Positions 23,001 through 36,700 of a stretch of DNA of 64,000 nucleotides are shown one piece after another. The notes under the pieces were generated by a model. That model saw nothing but the letters and a program-made list of their open reading frames with translations. It made no database searches and was not told where the DNA came from. Within the stretch, counting starts at the first letter, position 1; each line of letters begins with the position of its first letter. A program made the position numbers and the translations under genes. Source of the DNA: Aselliscus stoliczkanus (taxonomy: Eukaryota > Chordata > Mammalia > Chiroptera > Hipposideridae); assembly GCA_033961575.1 (NCBI GenBank), contig CM066736.1, forward strand, positions 79,818,852-79,882,851. Direction: 5' to 3'.

Positions 23001-23989
23001 TATATTTATTGAATGGAAGCAGGTGGAATCACTTGTCTATCTTCCCTTTGCTGCCTGACTGTCTCTCTTTTTTATTTTTAGGCTGAGTGGTATTAGTCTA
23101 AGTTAAATGCAGGGGTTTGGCTCACCAAACTCTTTATCCTGTTGCTTAGCTTACTGCTTGGCCCAGAACAAGTACTTGGCCCGTTCAGTCATTGCTTGTT
23201 GAATGAATGATTGAGTGAGTTAACATATATAATGGGAGAGGTTTTTAGCACATGGGCATCATTATTATATAGCTGCTCCATACAAACTGCTTATTTTCCT
23301 GAAGGTAGGCAGTCTTTAGTTTAGAATAACTTATATTTTAGGACTATATATGGCAATGATCATAGAAATCAAGAAGTTTGCAATTAGGTGCAGTTTTGTG
23401 AAGCTTGCATTTTGGGACCTTTGATATGAATGTGAAGAGTGTGTGTGTGTGTAGATGTAGCTCAGTACTGGGAGGCCCATTTGTTTTAGAATGGATTAGG
23501 GAAGTCTTAGGTCAGAACCCAACTCCTGCCCCAAGGAGGCCTGAGCAGCACTGGATCAGCCTATGTCTTCCCCAGGCATTCTCACTCCTGTTCCCCGAAA
23601 GCACTGGGGCATTCAGCCCCCATGATCCTAAAGGTCAGTGGGGCCCTGTTCTGTGGGGTAACTGTCAATTCAGATAGTTGTATATGAATCTTACTGTGTT
23701 ATAGGATCTGATCATTATATTTTAAATGGTAAGTTTATTAAGTGAAGGAGGAAAATCTCAAAAAAATATATTCAAAGTTCAATTTAAGCTTAACATCATT
23801 TTTAACATGTTTAATGTTATCTGTCTTGCAGTCTCAGTATCCTGTGTGTTTTGTCTTTCAGTATAGATGAAATTTTCTTCCTTTAAATTTGTTTTTTATG
23901 CTGAAGTATTTTCAAGTATATTATAGACAGCTTGACATTCTAATTCTAAATTCTTCTATGTACAGTTGTAAAAAATAAAAAATCATTGT

Positions 23990-24335
23990 CTGACGTAGCC
24001 AAAATAACATAATCACTCCTAACAAAATTAACAAGTCCTTGTTATTATCTAGTACCTACTCCTTATTCAGACTAACCCAGTTGTCTCCAAATTGTTGTTT
24101 ATGTCTTGTTTGTTCAAACCAGGATACACTTTGGAATCATGCATTGCACCTGTTATTATGTTCCTTAAAATTTATTTAATATAAAACAGCCCTCTTTTAA
24201 TGACATTGTCTAGTAAAATGTCTCGCTTTTGGATTTGTCTCATTGCCTCTTCAGAGTGTCTTCAGCGTGTTCTACCCTGTGTGTTTCTTGGAAACTGAAA
24301 GTTAGGTGTGAGGGCTGGTCTAAGATATAATTGAA
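23990..24335. repeat. Probable old L1 3'-region fragment
   Basis: aacccagttgtctccaaatt and tgtcttgtttgttcaaacca resemble L1M-type 3' regions. The match is from memory and weak. Confidence 0.35.
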
Positions 24336-25464
24336 CATGTTTGGCCAGAATTCATCATAGGTGATATGTGTTTCGTGCTATACCACGTGGGGAGATGCAT
24401 AATCCCTGCCCACCTCACCGTTGGTGATGCTAAAACTAACATTGATCATTAGATTAAGATGATGACAGCCTGCTCCTTCTTCCATTGTGAAGTTACAAAT
24501 TCCCCTGGTTACGAGAGAGTATTCTCTATGGTATTATTACTTGCGCCCTACTATGAATGTTTCACTTCTCTACCCATTCTCCTAATGTTTTTAACACCTT
24601 TTGGTAATTTTTGCCTGAATCAGTAACTTCGTTAGGGTTTACAAAACTATCATTTTTCTAATTCTGTCATTACTTCTGCAATAGCTGACATTTGATTAAA
24701 CACAGCTCTTTTTCATCAACTGGGACTATTTGGTACCCTGAAATACAATTCTGTTGGAAAGGCAGGTTAAATATTGAGTTCTTTACTTTCTTATTCCAAA
24801 TTTCAAAGTAAGGAATTGATTTAATAGGTACATTAAATGGTGGGAAATGAATATTTTTCTTGATTTCTCTTTTTTGATATCCTTATAGACTAATAGATTT
24901 TCATGAATTGAATAGTTTAATCAACTACAATCATTATTCTTTTTATGTTCAATTTGTTTTATATTCAATTTATTAAGACTTGAGCCAGTGATAGTCTCTT
25001 GTAGTTGGCTCCTATGTCTGTTAGACATAACTCCATTCATTTTTGAGTACTTCCTTGAACAGCAAGATGCATAGGTTGATCTAGTCGCTTCCTTTTCCCA
25101 AATGTCACTCAGCTATGTCACTAACAAGATCTAGTTCTCTTTAGTGGGGAAAGGTATTAGACACCAATACATTGACCATTGCAATGTGAGTTGTTACAGG
25201 GGTGACAATGTTTATAGAACTTTTCAGTGGCTGATCATTGAATTTTGAAATTGAGAGTTTGGATAATGAAAATTCAGATAGTAAGGGATATGTGCATTTT
25301 AATAATCAATGGATTCACATCATTGTTACCAATTCAATTTAAACATTGTTGTATTTTAAAGTAACTACTTGATTTTATAATTGTATCTTTTCTCTTAACA
25401 CTGAAAATCTTGACCACCAATAACATTGCTTTATCTTACAATATAAAGAAAATAATTTCAACAA

Positions 25465-25813
25465 GTTTGCTGATTCAACTCCCACATGGGATGGTGGCTA
25501 TGCCCACCCGTAACTGAGCTTGAACTTGGCACCTTGAGTTGAGCTGCCTCCCGGATGGCTCAGTGGATAGAGGTGCGCTCTCAACAACAAGGCTACTGGT
25601 TTGACTCCACATGGGATGGTGGCTATGCCCACCCGCAACTAAGACTGAACTCAGCACCTTGAGCTTAGAGGCCACGAGCTGTGGATGGGAAGCCAGATGG
25701 CGACTGGCGCCCTCCACAACGAAGACTGAAGAACAACAATTTGGCTGCTCCCCTCGCCCAATTTCCCAATACTGTTCCCCGTCCCTTAATTCCCCATAAA
25801 GAAAAGAAAAGAA
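25465..25813 (+). mobile_element. VES/Rhin-like SINE, 5'-truncated multimer
   Basis: Begins inside a module (gattcaactcccacatggga), has a second head ggatggctcagtggatagag, then ccctccacaacgaagactga and a tail with a doubled ccaattt block. Related flanks: aaaataatttcaa and aaaagaatttcaaa. Confidence 0.85.
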
Positions 25814-25979
25814 TTTCAAAATAACAGTATCAGTATTGTTACTAGTAATAAAAACAAATGAAGTTTAAACTGTTTTGTGATTTTTGTAGCATAGATTGAT
25901 TTTAATGGAAGAATAAATTTAATAACTCTTTTGTTAATCTCATTTAATTCCTGTTGCTGTTTTTGTTTTTTTGTCATAG

Positions 25980-26120
25980 GTTGACCATTTTGGATTTAAT
26001 ACTGATAAAACTTTTAAACAACGGTACCTGGTAGCTGATAAATACTGGAGGAAAGATGGTGGATCAATACTTTTCTACACTGGTAATGAAGGGGACATTA
26101 TCTGGTTTTGCAATAATACG
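25980..26120 (+). CDS. PRCP: PRCP coding exon 2
   Basis: 141 nt, 47 codons, phase 0 at both ends. The acceptor follows a T-rich tract ending in catag; the donor is gtatgtg. It begins [10 protein letters not shown], includes [12 protein letters not shown] of the alpha/beta-hydrolase core, and ends in the sequon NNT, equivalent to human Asn101. Confidence 0.97.
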
Positions 26121-29100
26121 GTATGTGTAGATTTGAAGTTCCTGTGCTCTATTTGTCTTGTTCTGAGAAACTGGAAAAAAATATTTTGCAGTATCTATGA
26201 CCAAGTTTTACTGTACTTAATTGTTGTTCTTTAAAAAAATAACAAAAAAGATAAACTCACTAGTAATAGAAAAACAGCAAAAGAACATGAATAGGTAGTT
26301 CACAAAAGAATAAATAGAGATAACCAATAAACCTGTATGTTCAGTTTTAAACACATAAAAAGAATGAAATACTATTATTGGACAATTGAACTTGAAAAGA
26401 TTTCTTTTTAAATCCCAGCTTATTTCTAGAATGAACAAGGGTATGAAAGAAATGGGAATAGGAATGTTATGGCATGTAGTTTTTTATCTTGGTTTTTTTT
26501 TATGGTGTTTAGAATGTAAATACAAGGGCAGGAAGTTTTGTATATTTGTTCAGTAATATATTCTCAGAGTCCAGGACTGCTAGGCATATAGTAGGTTTTC
26601 AATAAATATTTGTTGAATGAATGAATAAAACCTAATCAAAGCCAATGCAAATAAGAAAAAAAAATACAAGCTTAATCGTCAAATAGAAATGGACAAAGGT
26701 AAAGTTGTAGCAATGTTTGAATTTACCTTTACTACTGTTCTACCATTTTTCTTATATTTATGAGGGTAAAAGTGGTATAGCTGTTAACTTACTTCTCTGA
26801 CTGTACTTTCTCTTTTATAATCTATTAACAAAATTTATTTTAGAAGGACACGTGAAAGGAAGAAATTTTCCTCTTTAATGTGCCAGAACTGTGGCTAGAA
26901 AATGTCAGCTTTTTACCAAAAACCTAGTCTGTGAATTACCTTAAAGTGGGGACCGAATCATATTTTCTCTGCTGCTAATGTCTAGCATGATGCCTGGTAT
27001 TCAGGAGGTCTCCATAAATGTTTGTTGAACTGAACTAAATTAAAAGCAAAGATATGAGCCCAATTATACTGTGTTATTGCATGCCATATTTGTGATTATT
27101 TCCTTAGGAATGTGAAGAGTGTAAATATGTTCTTTGAAAATAAAGTAATTCCCTGACGAATGAGATGCTAGGATGTCTATTTCTCTTAGATCAGTGACAA
27201 ATGAAATCAGAATTCATTTCCCGTCAGATTCCTGCTGTGGTATTCTGTGAAACAGCCCAGTGTGCCTTGTCTCCCTTTCTCTTGTGTGACTTCCCTCTTA
27301 TGCCAAGGCAATAGGGCAGCTTCTCCTGTCCAGTTATTTTCCCAGCTCCTCCTCTTCCTTTATTATAGGCAGGCAGCTCTTGCTGCCTCTACCAGACCCT
27401 CCCTGCTCTGCCCGGCAGTGCAGCATAACTGAAGACTTGCCGGGGACTCTGACCTCAGAAGTGGTAGAAAGGAAGAAATATTCACTGTGGGAACAGTTCC
27501 AGAGAACTGACTAAAGGCAGACCTAGGACAGATCCTGGTCCTTTCCCAGGCCCACACACCTTGCTTTACGTGCTAAAATGTTTCAGTTGCATAGTCACAT
27601 ACTCTGGACACTCATTTATTAAGGGGCCGTATATCATAATGGTCAAGAGTGAAGACTTCAACCAGACTCCCATCAAGTTTGCATTCTGGTCTGGCCACTG
27701 TGCTGTGTGACTTTGGACAGGTTTTTTATTTTGTGCCTCAGTTTTCTTGTGTGTTAAATGGATATAGTAATGTCTCATTTATAGAGTTGGTGAGGGCAAA
27801 ATAAGAATCAGGAATTTAGGACAATGGTGGCACAGAATGTTATTAAATGTTAATATATTGTGTGACCCTCTTCTGAAAAATAAAAATACCCTGAAGTACA
27901 GGCAAATAATCACTTATTATAGTGTAAATCAGTTCAATTAAATTGCTTCCTCTCAAAGTCTGGGGTCAACTCCATAGAGGCCTGGCTGTTTTGATGGGCC
28001 GTCCTTACCCTTAAGAAGCTCATAGGCTGGTAGGATAAGACACACATGTAGGCAAACATTGCACCATAGTAGTAGAGATCTAACCCTAGAACAAGAGGAG
28101 GGAGAGATCAGGGTGTGGCAGGCAAGGATGGCATGTCTGTAATTGGGTATTACAGGATCTGTAGATAAATGGCAAGGAATGAGCAGGATATTAAGAGAAA
28201 AGGTGGGATTTTTGAAGTTATCACAGATACTGGGGTTCTCCGTTCTTGCATGCACACATCTCTTTTAATTGTTCATTTATTAAAACAAACAAAACATTTT
28301 AGACTTTTGTTGTCCTTGTTAGGGAGCAGCAGTTCATTGAAAAGCAAAAATCTGTACTAAGAATGACAAATAGTTTTAATGTATGCTAAATATAAATCTG
28401 ATTGATGTTGGCTGCCAAGAAGGATCTGTTAAAAAGGATTCTGACAGCACAGCTGCCTGATTAATGACCAGCATTACATGTGGAAACAAGGATGCCTTAC
28501 AGCATTTGATGATTGTGCTCTGCAGCCAGACAGCCTGTGTTTGAATTTTGGTGCCGTCACATTCTAGCTGTGTGACTGTGACAGGAAACTCTACGGCCTC
28601 AGTGTCCTTGTCTATAAAATGGAGACGATCAAAATGCATATCTCTTAGATTGTTGTGAAAATTAAGTGATTTAATACATATAAAGTGTTTAGAACAGAGC
28701 CTGACACATTGTAAGCACTCAATTAATATTAGCTATTGCTTGTTATTATTTATTTTCAAGTAAATAAGATTAATATAAAAATGAGCCTAGTATGTTTATT
28801 TGTACTATTTTCTCTTTTATGTTATAAATGTCTATGAGTAAGCATCAAACTTAGGTATCTTCAGCTTTTTCTTAGACTGTTTGGCTCACAGTACAATTTG
28901 AAGACTATTTTTGACATAATGTTGATTCTATGGCTAGAGTGTGAGAATAGGAGAGGTGGAATGACTCGTGGTTGAGCAATTTGGGCTTTTAATTGTTTCA
29001 CTCTGATACAGGGTGAGATTGATATGCAACAGTGAAGCAGCAATTATATCATTTTTCTATAGAACAAATATAAATTATGTGGCTTCTCAGAGAGCTCTTT

Positions 29101-32100
29101 TTGGTCTGATTTAACATTTGTTTCATATGAGCTAAGAAAAGTTTCACTGACTTTTTTCATATCCTGATTTTATCCACTGAATTGGTAAATTCTCCCTAGG
29201 GGTTCATGTGGGATGTGGCTGAGGAACTGAAAGCTATGTTGGTGTTTGCTGAACATCGGTACTACGGACAGTCTCTGCCCTTTGGTGTCAACTCATTCAA
29301 GGTAAGTATACTTTTTCCTTCTAAGGTTAAAAGTTTTTTGTTTTTTTTAAATTTTAGAATATTTTCTAATTACAGATCCCACTATAAGAAAGAAATGACA
29401 GCTTTCACTTGAACTGCCTGAAATTTCAATAATTTGTATTTAATCTTTCATGTTTATGTCCAATTTGAACAGACTGAGATTTTTTCAAACCACATTATTT
29501 TCGTTTCTAATGTTGATCAGTCTTTAACTCAGTGTGATGAAGCTACAGCCTTCACAGGTCAGTCTTCATTTATGGCTACAGAGATTGTGGAGGGAACTTT
29601 TCATTGTTTTAAAAATGTCAGTAAACAGTTCTGCTTTATAAATTATACACTTAAATTACTGGGTCTATCACTGGAAAAAATGTAATGAGCACTGAAATGT
29701 TTGTTTAATACAGTGTTTTTCAGTAACATAAGGACAAACAATCTCTATGATTCAATGAGGCCATCAGCCCACTTGGATTTCCTCCTGGCCTTTCTTATTC
29801 TCAAAAGCAACTTTGGCCTTGGCCACAGACCCTACACCTAATAAACCAGGATACTTTTTCCTCAGCTGAGTCATTCATGTACTATACTTGTGATTCTGGC
29901 TATATGATTTTGCCATCTGTGCTATTATTTAATATTTTTCTTTAACCAAATCACAGTTCAAATTTAGTATTACCTTAACAAAGTCTTTATATACTAGTTA
30001 TTTTTTGTCTAAATTACATTAAAATAAAAGAAGTATTAAATTAAAAATGTTTGTGTAATACCTAAGATCATTATACATACTGCCAAAATACACATACCAT
30101 TCTTTTGGGGAACTCTGAGTTAGAAGTATTTAAGGTCAGTCGTTTTCTAGGCTGTCTGTTTTGAGAGGAGTTTTTATTTTTGTTATCAGAGATTTTACTA
30201 TCCTGTATGATAAATAAATAAAAGTCCTTGTGTTACAAATGAAAAGCAGAACAATTTGTTGCTATTTATTAGGCTGCATGGGGAACTCTCTTCTTTGGCT
30301 TGTTATTTTCATAGTTATGTGATTAAGTTGACAGGTCCTGAAACCGTTGATTCATACTTTGTTAGCAAAATGGAGCTAAAGGCACTCTTATGCTTTTTCC
30401 CTTTATGCTTTTTCCCTTTGTGTGTTCACAGAAGTAACGTGGGGTATATTACAAATATTATGCAAAGAGTGGGGGAAAAAATTGCACTCAAGTATATGTA
30501 GTGTCATGAAAACAAAGTAAAGAATAGTGATAGATAATGAGAGGTGGGGAGGTAATAGGTCAGAAAGCATGCATCTTGGGTAAGGGGAAAGCTAAAGGAG
30601 TGGATAACATACCTAGGAAATATGGGAACTGTGATTCCGAATGTCCCAAATGAGGGCAGGAGTCAAACATGTTTGAGTGGTGAGGCCAAAAAGCAGGAAG
30701 GCCAAATAGGATAATGTAATACAGGTGTGTAGCTATATCAGTTATCTTGCTATGTAGCAATTTACCTCACACCGTAGTGTCTTAAAACAACAATAAACAT
30801 TTATTATCTCATAGTTCCTGTGGGTAAGGAATTAAGAGTGTCTCAGCTAGGTGGTTCTGTTTCTGGGGGTCTCATGAGATTAAGATGTCAGCTGGTGCTG
30901 CTTTCATCTGAAAGGTTGACTGGGGCTGGATGTTCCTCCCCACTCATAACGGAGAAGCCGCACGAGGGACAGACTGGTACTGGGTATCAGCAAGAGGCTT
31001 CCGTTTGTGTACTTCTGGGTTTCTCCAAAGGCCTGATTGAATGGCCTCATGACATGGTGGGCAGCTTCCCTCAAAGTTGACAATCCAAGAGAGCAAGGTG
31101 GTTTTTATGACGTAATTGGGAGTCACCTATCATTTGTTTTACATTCTGTTCATTAGAACCAAGTCACTAAGTCCAGCCCAAGTTCAAAGGGAGAGGAGTT
31201 AGTCTTCACCTTTTAAAGGGAGACACCTCGTTAGCTTCTCCAGCTTAGCAGGACTCTGTTTGAGCTTCACCTCCCTACATTGCAGTGAGGAAATTGTCCT
31301 TAGGTAGAGAGCTAGATGGTCATGGGTTATGAGTATCCTTCTCTCAGGGATCAATGTCTCATGTTGCTGTTTTCTAATCCCCCAAAATAGTGGCTCCATA
31401 GACTTTTTGGTGTTTTTTTTTAAACACCAGTTATAGTTGCTTACATCAGGCAGGCTAACTTGTTCTAGTTGTTGATATATCAGACATAATAATAATTTTT
31501 CCGATGAAGAAGGATGAGTTTTATACTAACAATTCTTGCTTCAATGTTCCACAGGATTTAGTTTGCTTTGCCTATGGTAGCCATTTTATTTTATTTTATT
31601 TTATTTTATTTTATTTTATTTTATTTTATATTTTATTTTATTTATTTTATTTTATTTTATTTTATTTTATTTTATTTTATTTTTTTTGAGGGCAGTGTCA
31701 CTGGCTCTTACATGTGGGACCCGAACCGGGGCCGCTGGCTTCCCAAGCCAGCACTTAACCACTGCGCCATTCGGTGGGCCCTGTGGTAGCCATTTTAAAT
31801 GTTTGAAGATTTGAAATAAAAGTTGTGATACAGCAGTTGTCTGTTAAGCTTAGTATTGTGTTCCATCACATTTGCTGCTAAATGTTCCTTACCGTGTGTT
31901 TCTGTTGTACCTACAACCTCAACAAGGTCTTTGGTAAACTGCATTTAATAGAAATTATATTTCATGCAAAATACATTATGTTCTTTTCCACAAATTTAAA
32001 ATCACTTTAAATCAGCATTGCTATTGCTTTGACTAGGCATTTTAACTCAATTGCCGAGAAATTCTTTTTGGAGAAAAGCTTACCTGACTCTGGCTTGTTT

Positions 32101-33709
32101 CTGGATCTATGCTATGCCTGGGCTGCTTTTATGTGCATATTTATACCCATGGTCTTCGTTGTTTTTCTTTAGGATTCCAGACACTTGAATTTTCTGACAT
32201 CAGAACAAGCTCTGGCTGATTTTGCAGAGTTAATTCAACACTTGAAAACAACAATCCCAGGAGCTGAAAATCAACCTGTCATTGCCCTGGGGGGCTCTTA
32301 CGGTGGCATGCTTGCAGCCTGGTTCAGGATGAAATTTCCTCATATGGTGGTTGGGTAAATGCACTTATCTGGAACATGTGCACTTCTTAATGATTGTCAA
32401 GCCAAACTTTGAGATTTCTTTTGGGTAAAACATGCTCCATTCTATTGTACTGAAATTTCTAGTTTCTAGCTCATTAACAACTGTTACTTTTCTCATCATT
32501 ATTGTTCAATATCAGTTTCAATTTTAAAACTTAAATTCAATTTTAAAACTTAAATTCTTACTTTTTTTTTTTTTTTTCTTTTCTCCTTCCTTGTTTTTCT
32601 TACCATTTAGAGCTCTTGCAGCTTCTGCCCCCATCTGGCAGTTTGAGGATCTGGTACCTTGTGGTGTATTTATGGAAATTGTAACTACAGATTTTAAGAA
32701 AAGCGGCCCAAATTGTTCAGAGAGCATCCGCAGGTCCTGGGATGCCATTAATCGACTCACAAGAACAGGTAAGCTTTAATTAAGAAAATGGAATCCTGGG
32801 GTTTTGTTTTTTTTAATCTTTTCACTTGTTAAATTCAACATTTCCCATTTTTTCAGTCTACTTTTTAAGTATAACATACATATTTAAATAGAACATACAG
32901 AAAATTGCACAAATCAAAATACACAGCTTGATGACCTTTCACAAATCGAATACGTAGTGTAATCAGCACCTAAATAAGAAATTCCCTCGGAAATCCTCTT
33001 GTGCCCTTTACAGTGACTGCCTCTGTATTGCCCAGGCTAATCGCTATTTTCCTTCTAGAATCATATAGATTTATTTTGCTTGCTCTTGAATTTTTTAGTA
33101 ATTGGAATTGCATAGTATGTATTTTTTTTTAAGTCTGCTATCTTTTGCTCAATGCTATGTTTGTCAGATATATCCGTTTGTTTTATTTAGTTGTAGTTTC
33201 TGCATTCGCACTGCCCTGTAGTGTTCCATTTGCTTATATATTTATTTCAATAGTATCCTTAAAACAGGGAATAATTCAGAATACTAATTCTGGTAAGTGC
33301 CATGAGGATACCAACTTGCCTATCATGGGATTTTCCAGTTGCTCTAAAAATATCTTATTGAATGTTGACAAAGTATTCCTGGAGAAATGGTATACAAGAT
33401 TGAATTTTCCAAAATACCAAGGGAGGGGAAAATGATCTGTAAAGTATTATATTTAGCAGCACATTTTAGATTTCAACATTATGATTCTGTTCTCAGGTAC
33501 TGGCTTGCATTGGCTTTCTGAAGCCCTTCACTTATGCACCCCATTGACAAATCCTCGGGATGTTCAGCATTTGAAAGACTGGATCTCTGAAACCTGGGTA
33601 AATCTGGCAATGGTGGACTACCCTTACCAGTCTAACTTTTTACAGCCTTTGCCTGCTTGGCCAATCAAGGTAATAGGAAAATGTCCTTTCATCACTTTTA
33701 ATAACATAA

Positions 33710-33753
<44 letters not shown>

Positions 33754-36700
33754 CGTACTCTCTGACTTTCAACATCAGAAGAAATGCCAGTGACAGAGGG
33801 GCTCTGGAGTTAGTCACACCTGAGCAGGAATGCTGGTTTCTGTCATTTTCTGGTTACTGAGCCTTGGACATGTTCCCTAATTTTTCTGAACCTCAGTTTC
33901 CTCATTTGAATAATGGAGGTAAAATGCATAGATTACAGAGTTAAATGAAGTAGAAATAAGATGAATAGTTGCTGTTAATGGAATGATCACTATGTGCCAA
34001 GTCCTGTGCTGTACCTTTGCAATGTAATTTATGTAATTTTTATGATGTATGTGAGACACATAGAGCTATTAATGTGTGATCAGTGTCTAATAAGTAGCAG
34101 CTGCTATCATAGTGCTATGCTGTGCTGCTGTGCTTACTGCTTAGATATTTTGAGTGCTACATATATAATAAAGGGGCGATCCAATGCAGCAAGGTGGAGT
34201 GGAAAGAGAACAGACTCTGGATTCTTAACCCAGAACTACTGTTCAGCAGCTGTGTGATCTTAGACTAGGCTTCCTTCTTCCCAAGGTTCAATGTCGTCCT
34301 CTATAGCATGAGATAATGACACTTACATTGTCAATAGGATTACACTGAGGATCAGATAAAATATTGGAAATGAAAATACTCTGGAAAAGTACCACACTGT
34401 GGTAAAGATACACTGCACCATAATTTTTTTTTTAAACTTTGAAATGCCTTTATGCATAGACATTCAAGTAAACTTTATATTGTTTGTACCAAGTTGTTCA
34501 GACTTATTTCCTGATCTTTTTACCCAAAGGACTGGTGGAAAATGGCCAGTTGGGGTTAGAGGTACTGCCTGTTCGTATAGAACACTTTTATTGAGGAAGG
34601 AAGGGAAATCAGCATTGGCTGCAAATTAGATGTCCTCTGGGCTAGTAGTACTGAAAACTTCAGGCAAATCTTTTGATTTTTGATATAGGATGCTTCTGTA
34701 CATTTGATGTGGATCTCTGAAATTTTCTTTTCTATAAACTCTAAATTTTGGAATACTTTTACACAAACAGAGAAGTTGTAAAGGTCGTGCAAGAGAGCTT
34801 CATGTCCCCTTACCCAATTTCAGTTTACCCCTAATGTTCTAATCTTACATTACTGTGGTTTGCTTGTCAAGTCTAAGAAACCTGCATTGGTATGTTACCA
34901 TTAACTCGTTTGTCTGTAATGTCCTTTTTCCGTTCCAAGATGCAGTCCAGATTGCCACATTGCATTTAGTTGTCATTTCTCCTTGGTCTCTTGTGATCTA
35001 TGATGGTTTCTCAGTCTTCCCTTTGTTTTTCATGACCTTGACAGTTGATTGCCACATTGCATTTAGTTGTCATTTCTCCTTGGTCTCTTGTGATCTATGA
35101 TGGTTTCTCAGTCTTCCCTTTGTTTTTCATGACCTTGACAGTTTTGAGGTATATGGAGGTATGTTGTAGAACATTTCTTAGTTTTGATTTGTCTTATGTT
35201 TTTCTCATGATTAGGGTAACAGGGGAAAGAAAACCACGGAGGTGGTCTTCGCATCATATTTTGGAGGTTAATGATCCCCACATAGCATCACTAGTGATGA
35301 TAGCTTTCATCATTGGTTAAATGCTGTCTGCTAGGTTTCTCCACTGGGAAGTTACTGTTTTTTCCTTTTCATATACTATTTTTTCAAAGTAAGTCCAGCC
35401 CTTACTCAAGCCGGGTGGGGATTCAGATCCATCTCCTGGAGGGGAGAATATATATATATATTTGGAATTCTTCTATAAGGAAGATTTGTTTCTTCTCCCT
35501 GTTTATCAGTCATTTTTTTATATCCATATGGACTCATAATCTAACAGCATGTTATTTTTTCTGTTATTCAAATTATTTTGGCTTTGGCCAGTGGGCGCTC
35601 TTTCAGATTGGCTCCTATATGCTTTTATCATGCCCCGTCCTTTTTTTTTTTTTTTTTTAATTAAATTTATTGGGGTTACAGTGGTTAGTAAAATTACATA
35701 GGTTTCAAATGTACAATTCTATAATGCATCTTCTATATATCACATTTACACCATAAATTTTAAGGTTCTTTTTGTACCAGAACTCTTTATTGTATGTGGT
35801 CTTTTAAAAGCATTCCTTTGTAAAGGACATTCCTCTTCGTTTTAAAAAGAAAGGCTGGCCAACTTGATGGTTATTAAGTTTAGAGAATATAACTGACTCT
35901 ATAGCTAGAATGAGTGCTGGAAATGGAAATAGAATTGGTAATACGAGAACCAGGTTTCAAAAGCACTTTTAATTTAACTGTCCCTTTGAACTATTAAATG
36001 CACACCTTGCTAAAAACTGTAACCCAAGTGGAAAAACATCATTTGCTATTAGAAATATTTTTCTTCATCTAAAAAGTAGAATGATCAGTGGGTGTCTTGC
36101 ACATAGCAGGTTTAAGGTAAATGTATATTGAATTAAATTGAATTTTGACAAGCAAAGTTATTTAAAAGAGCAGATCTCTGTTAAAAAGATCATGTTAAAA
36201 AGCCTGGATAAAAATAATGAGAAAGAACTAAATCTGAATCAGTTAATCTCCATAAATGTCTGTGCTAATAATGCCTTATTCTTTTATATTATTTTATTAT
36301 TTACAAAACACTTTCAAATACACTGTCACCCCGCAAAAAAATACTGTGGAGAAAAGCGGTGTAATTTTTTTTTTTTTTTTAAAGATTTTATTGGGGAATT
36401 GGCGGAGGGGAACAGCGTTGGGGAATTGGGGAAGGGGAACAGACAAGTTGCTGTCTTTTTGTTCTTCAGTTTAGTTGCAGAGGATGTTGCTTCACTGTTG
36501 GTATCGTCATTGCGCTCTTCCCGGATGAGGCAGATCGGTCGCTGGCTTCTGGATGTCGCTCACCGCGGCTATTGGCAGCTCACGCTTGGCTGCCAGCCGC
36601 TCACGCTGGCTGCGGGCCACTCACTGTAGCCTATGGCAGCCCACTGCAGCAGGGGCTGCAGCCCACACCATCACTGGGGCTCACACAGCCCAGCTCCAGG

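Larger units (their letters stand above)
1..25979 (+). other. PRCP: PRCP intron 1 (3' part; begins before the window)
   Basis: No sequence resembling the end of exon 1 is seen, so at least 25.9 kb of intron 1 is here. It holds the repeats listed separately. Long stretches where I recognise nothing are 3670-4330, 5230-5920, 6140-7060, 8250-8930, 9040-9555, 10170-10480, 10615-11120, 12600-13055, 13500-15040, 16740-17850, 19390-20930, 22160-22815, 23010-23990 and 24340-25440. The segment 14140-14410 is C/T-rich. Confidence 0.85.
26121..29199 (+). other. PRCP: PRCP intron 2
   Basis: 3.1 kb, GT-AG. It holds an L2 relic (26945-27040) and MIR relics (27620-27790, 28495-28745). I recognise nothing else. 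Confidence 0.9.
29302..32172 (+). other. PRCP: PRCP intron 3
   Basis: 2.9 kb, GT-AG. It holds an LTR-like relic (30735-31260) and a SINE with an expanded TTTTA tail (31589-31783). Nothing recognised at 29310-30730. Confidence 0.9.

Noticed and set aside
1..25979. Search for PRCP exon 1 or an alternative first exon
   Set aside because: No signal peptide plus FQQK-type exon end with a donor was found; exon 1 must lie upstream.
29206..29412. Longer reading of PRCP exon 3 past 29301
   Set aside because: A strong gtaagt donor ends the exon at 29301 and exon 4 continues the protein exactly; the extension is intron read-through.
36138..36629. 163-codon plus-strand open frame
   Set aside because: Its second half is read from a minus-strand SINE; the first half is AT-rich intron.
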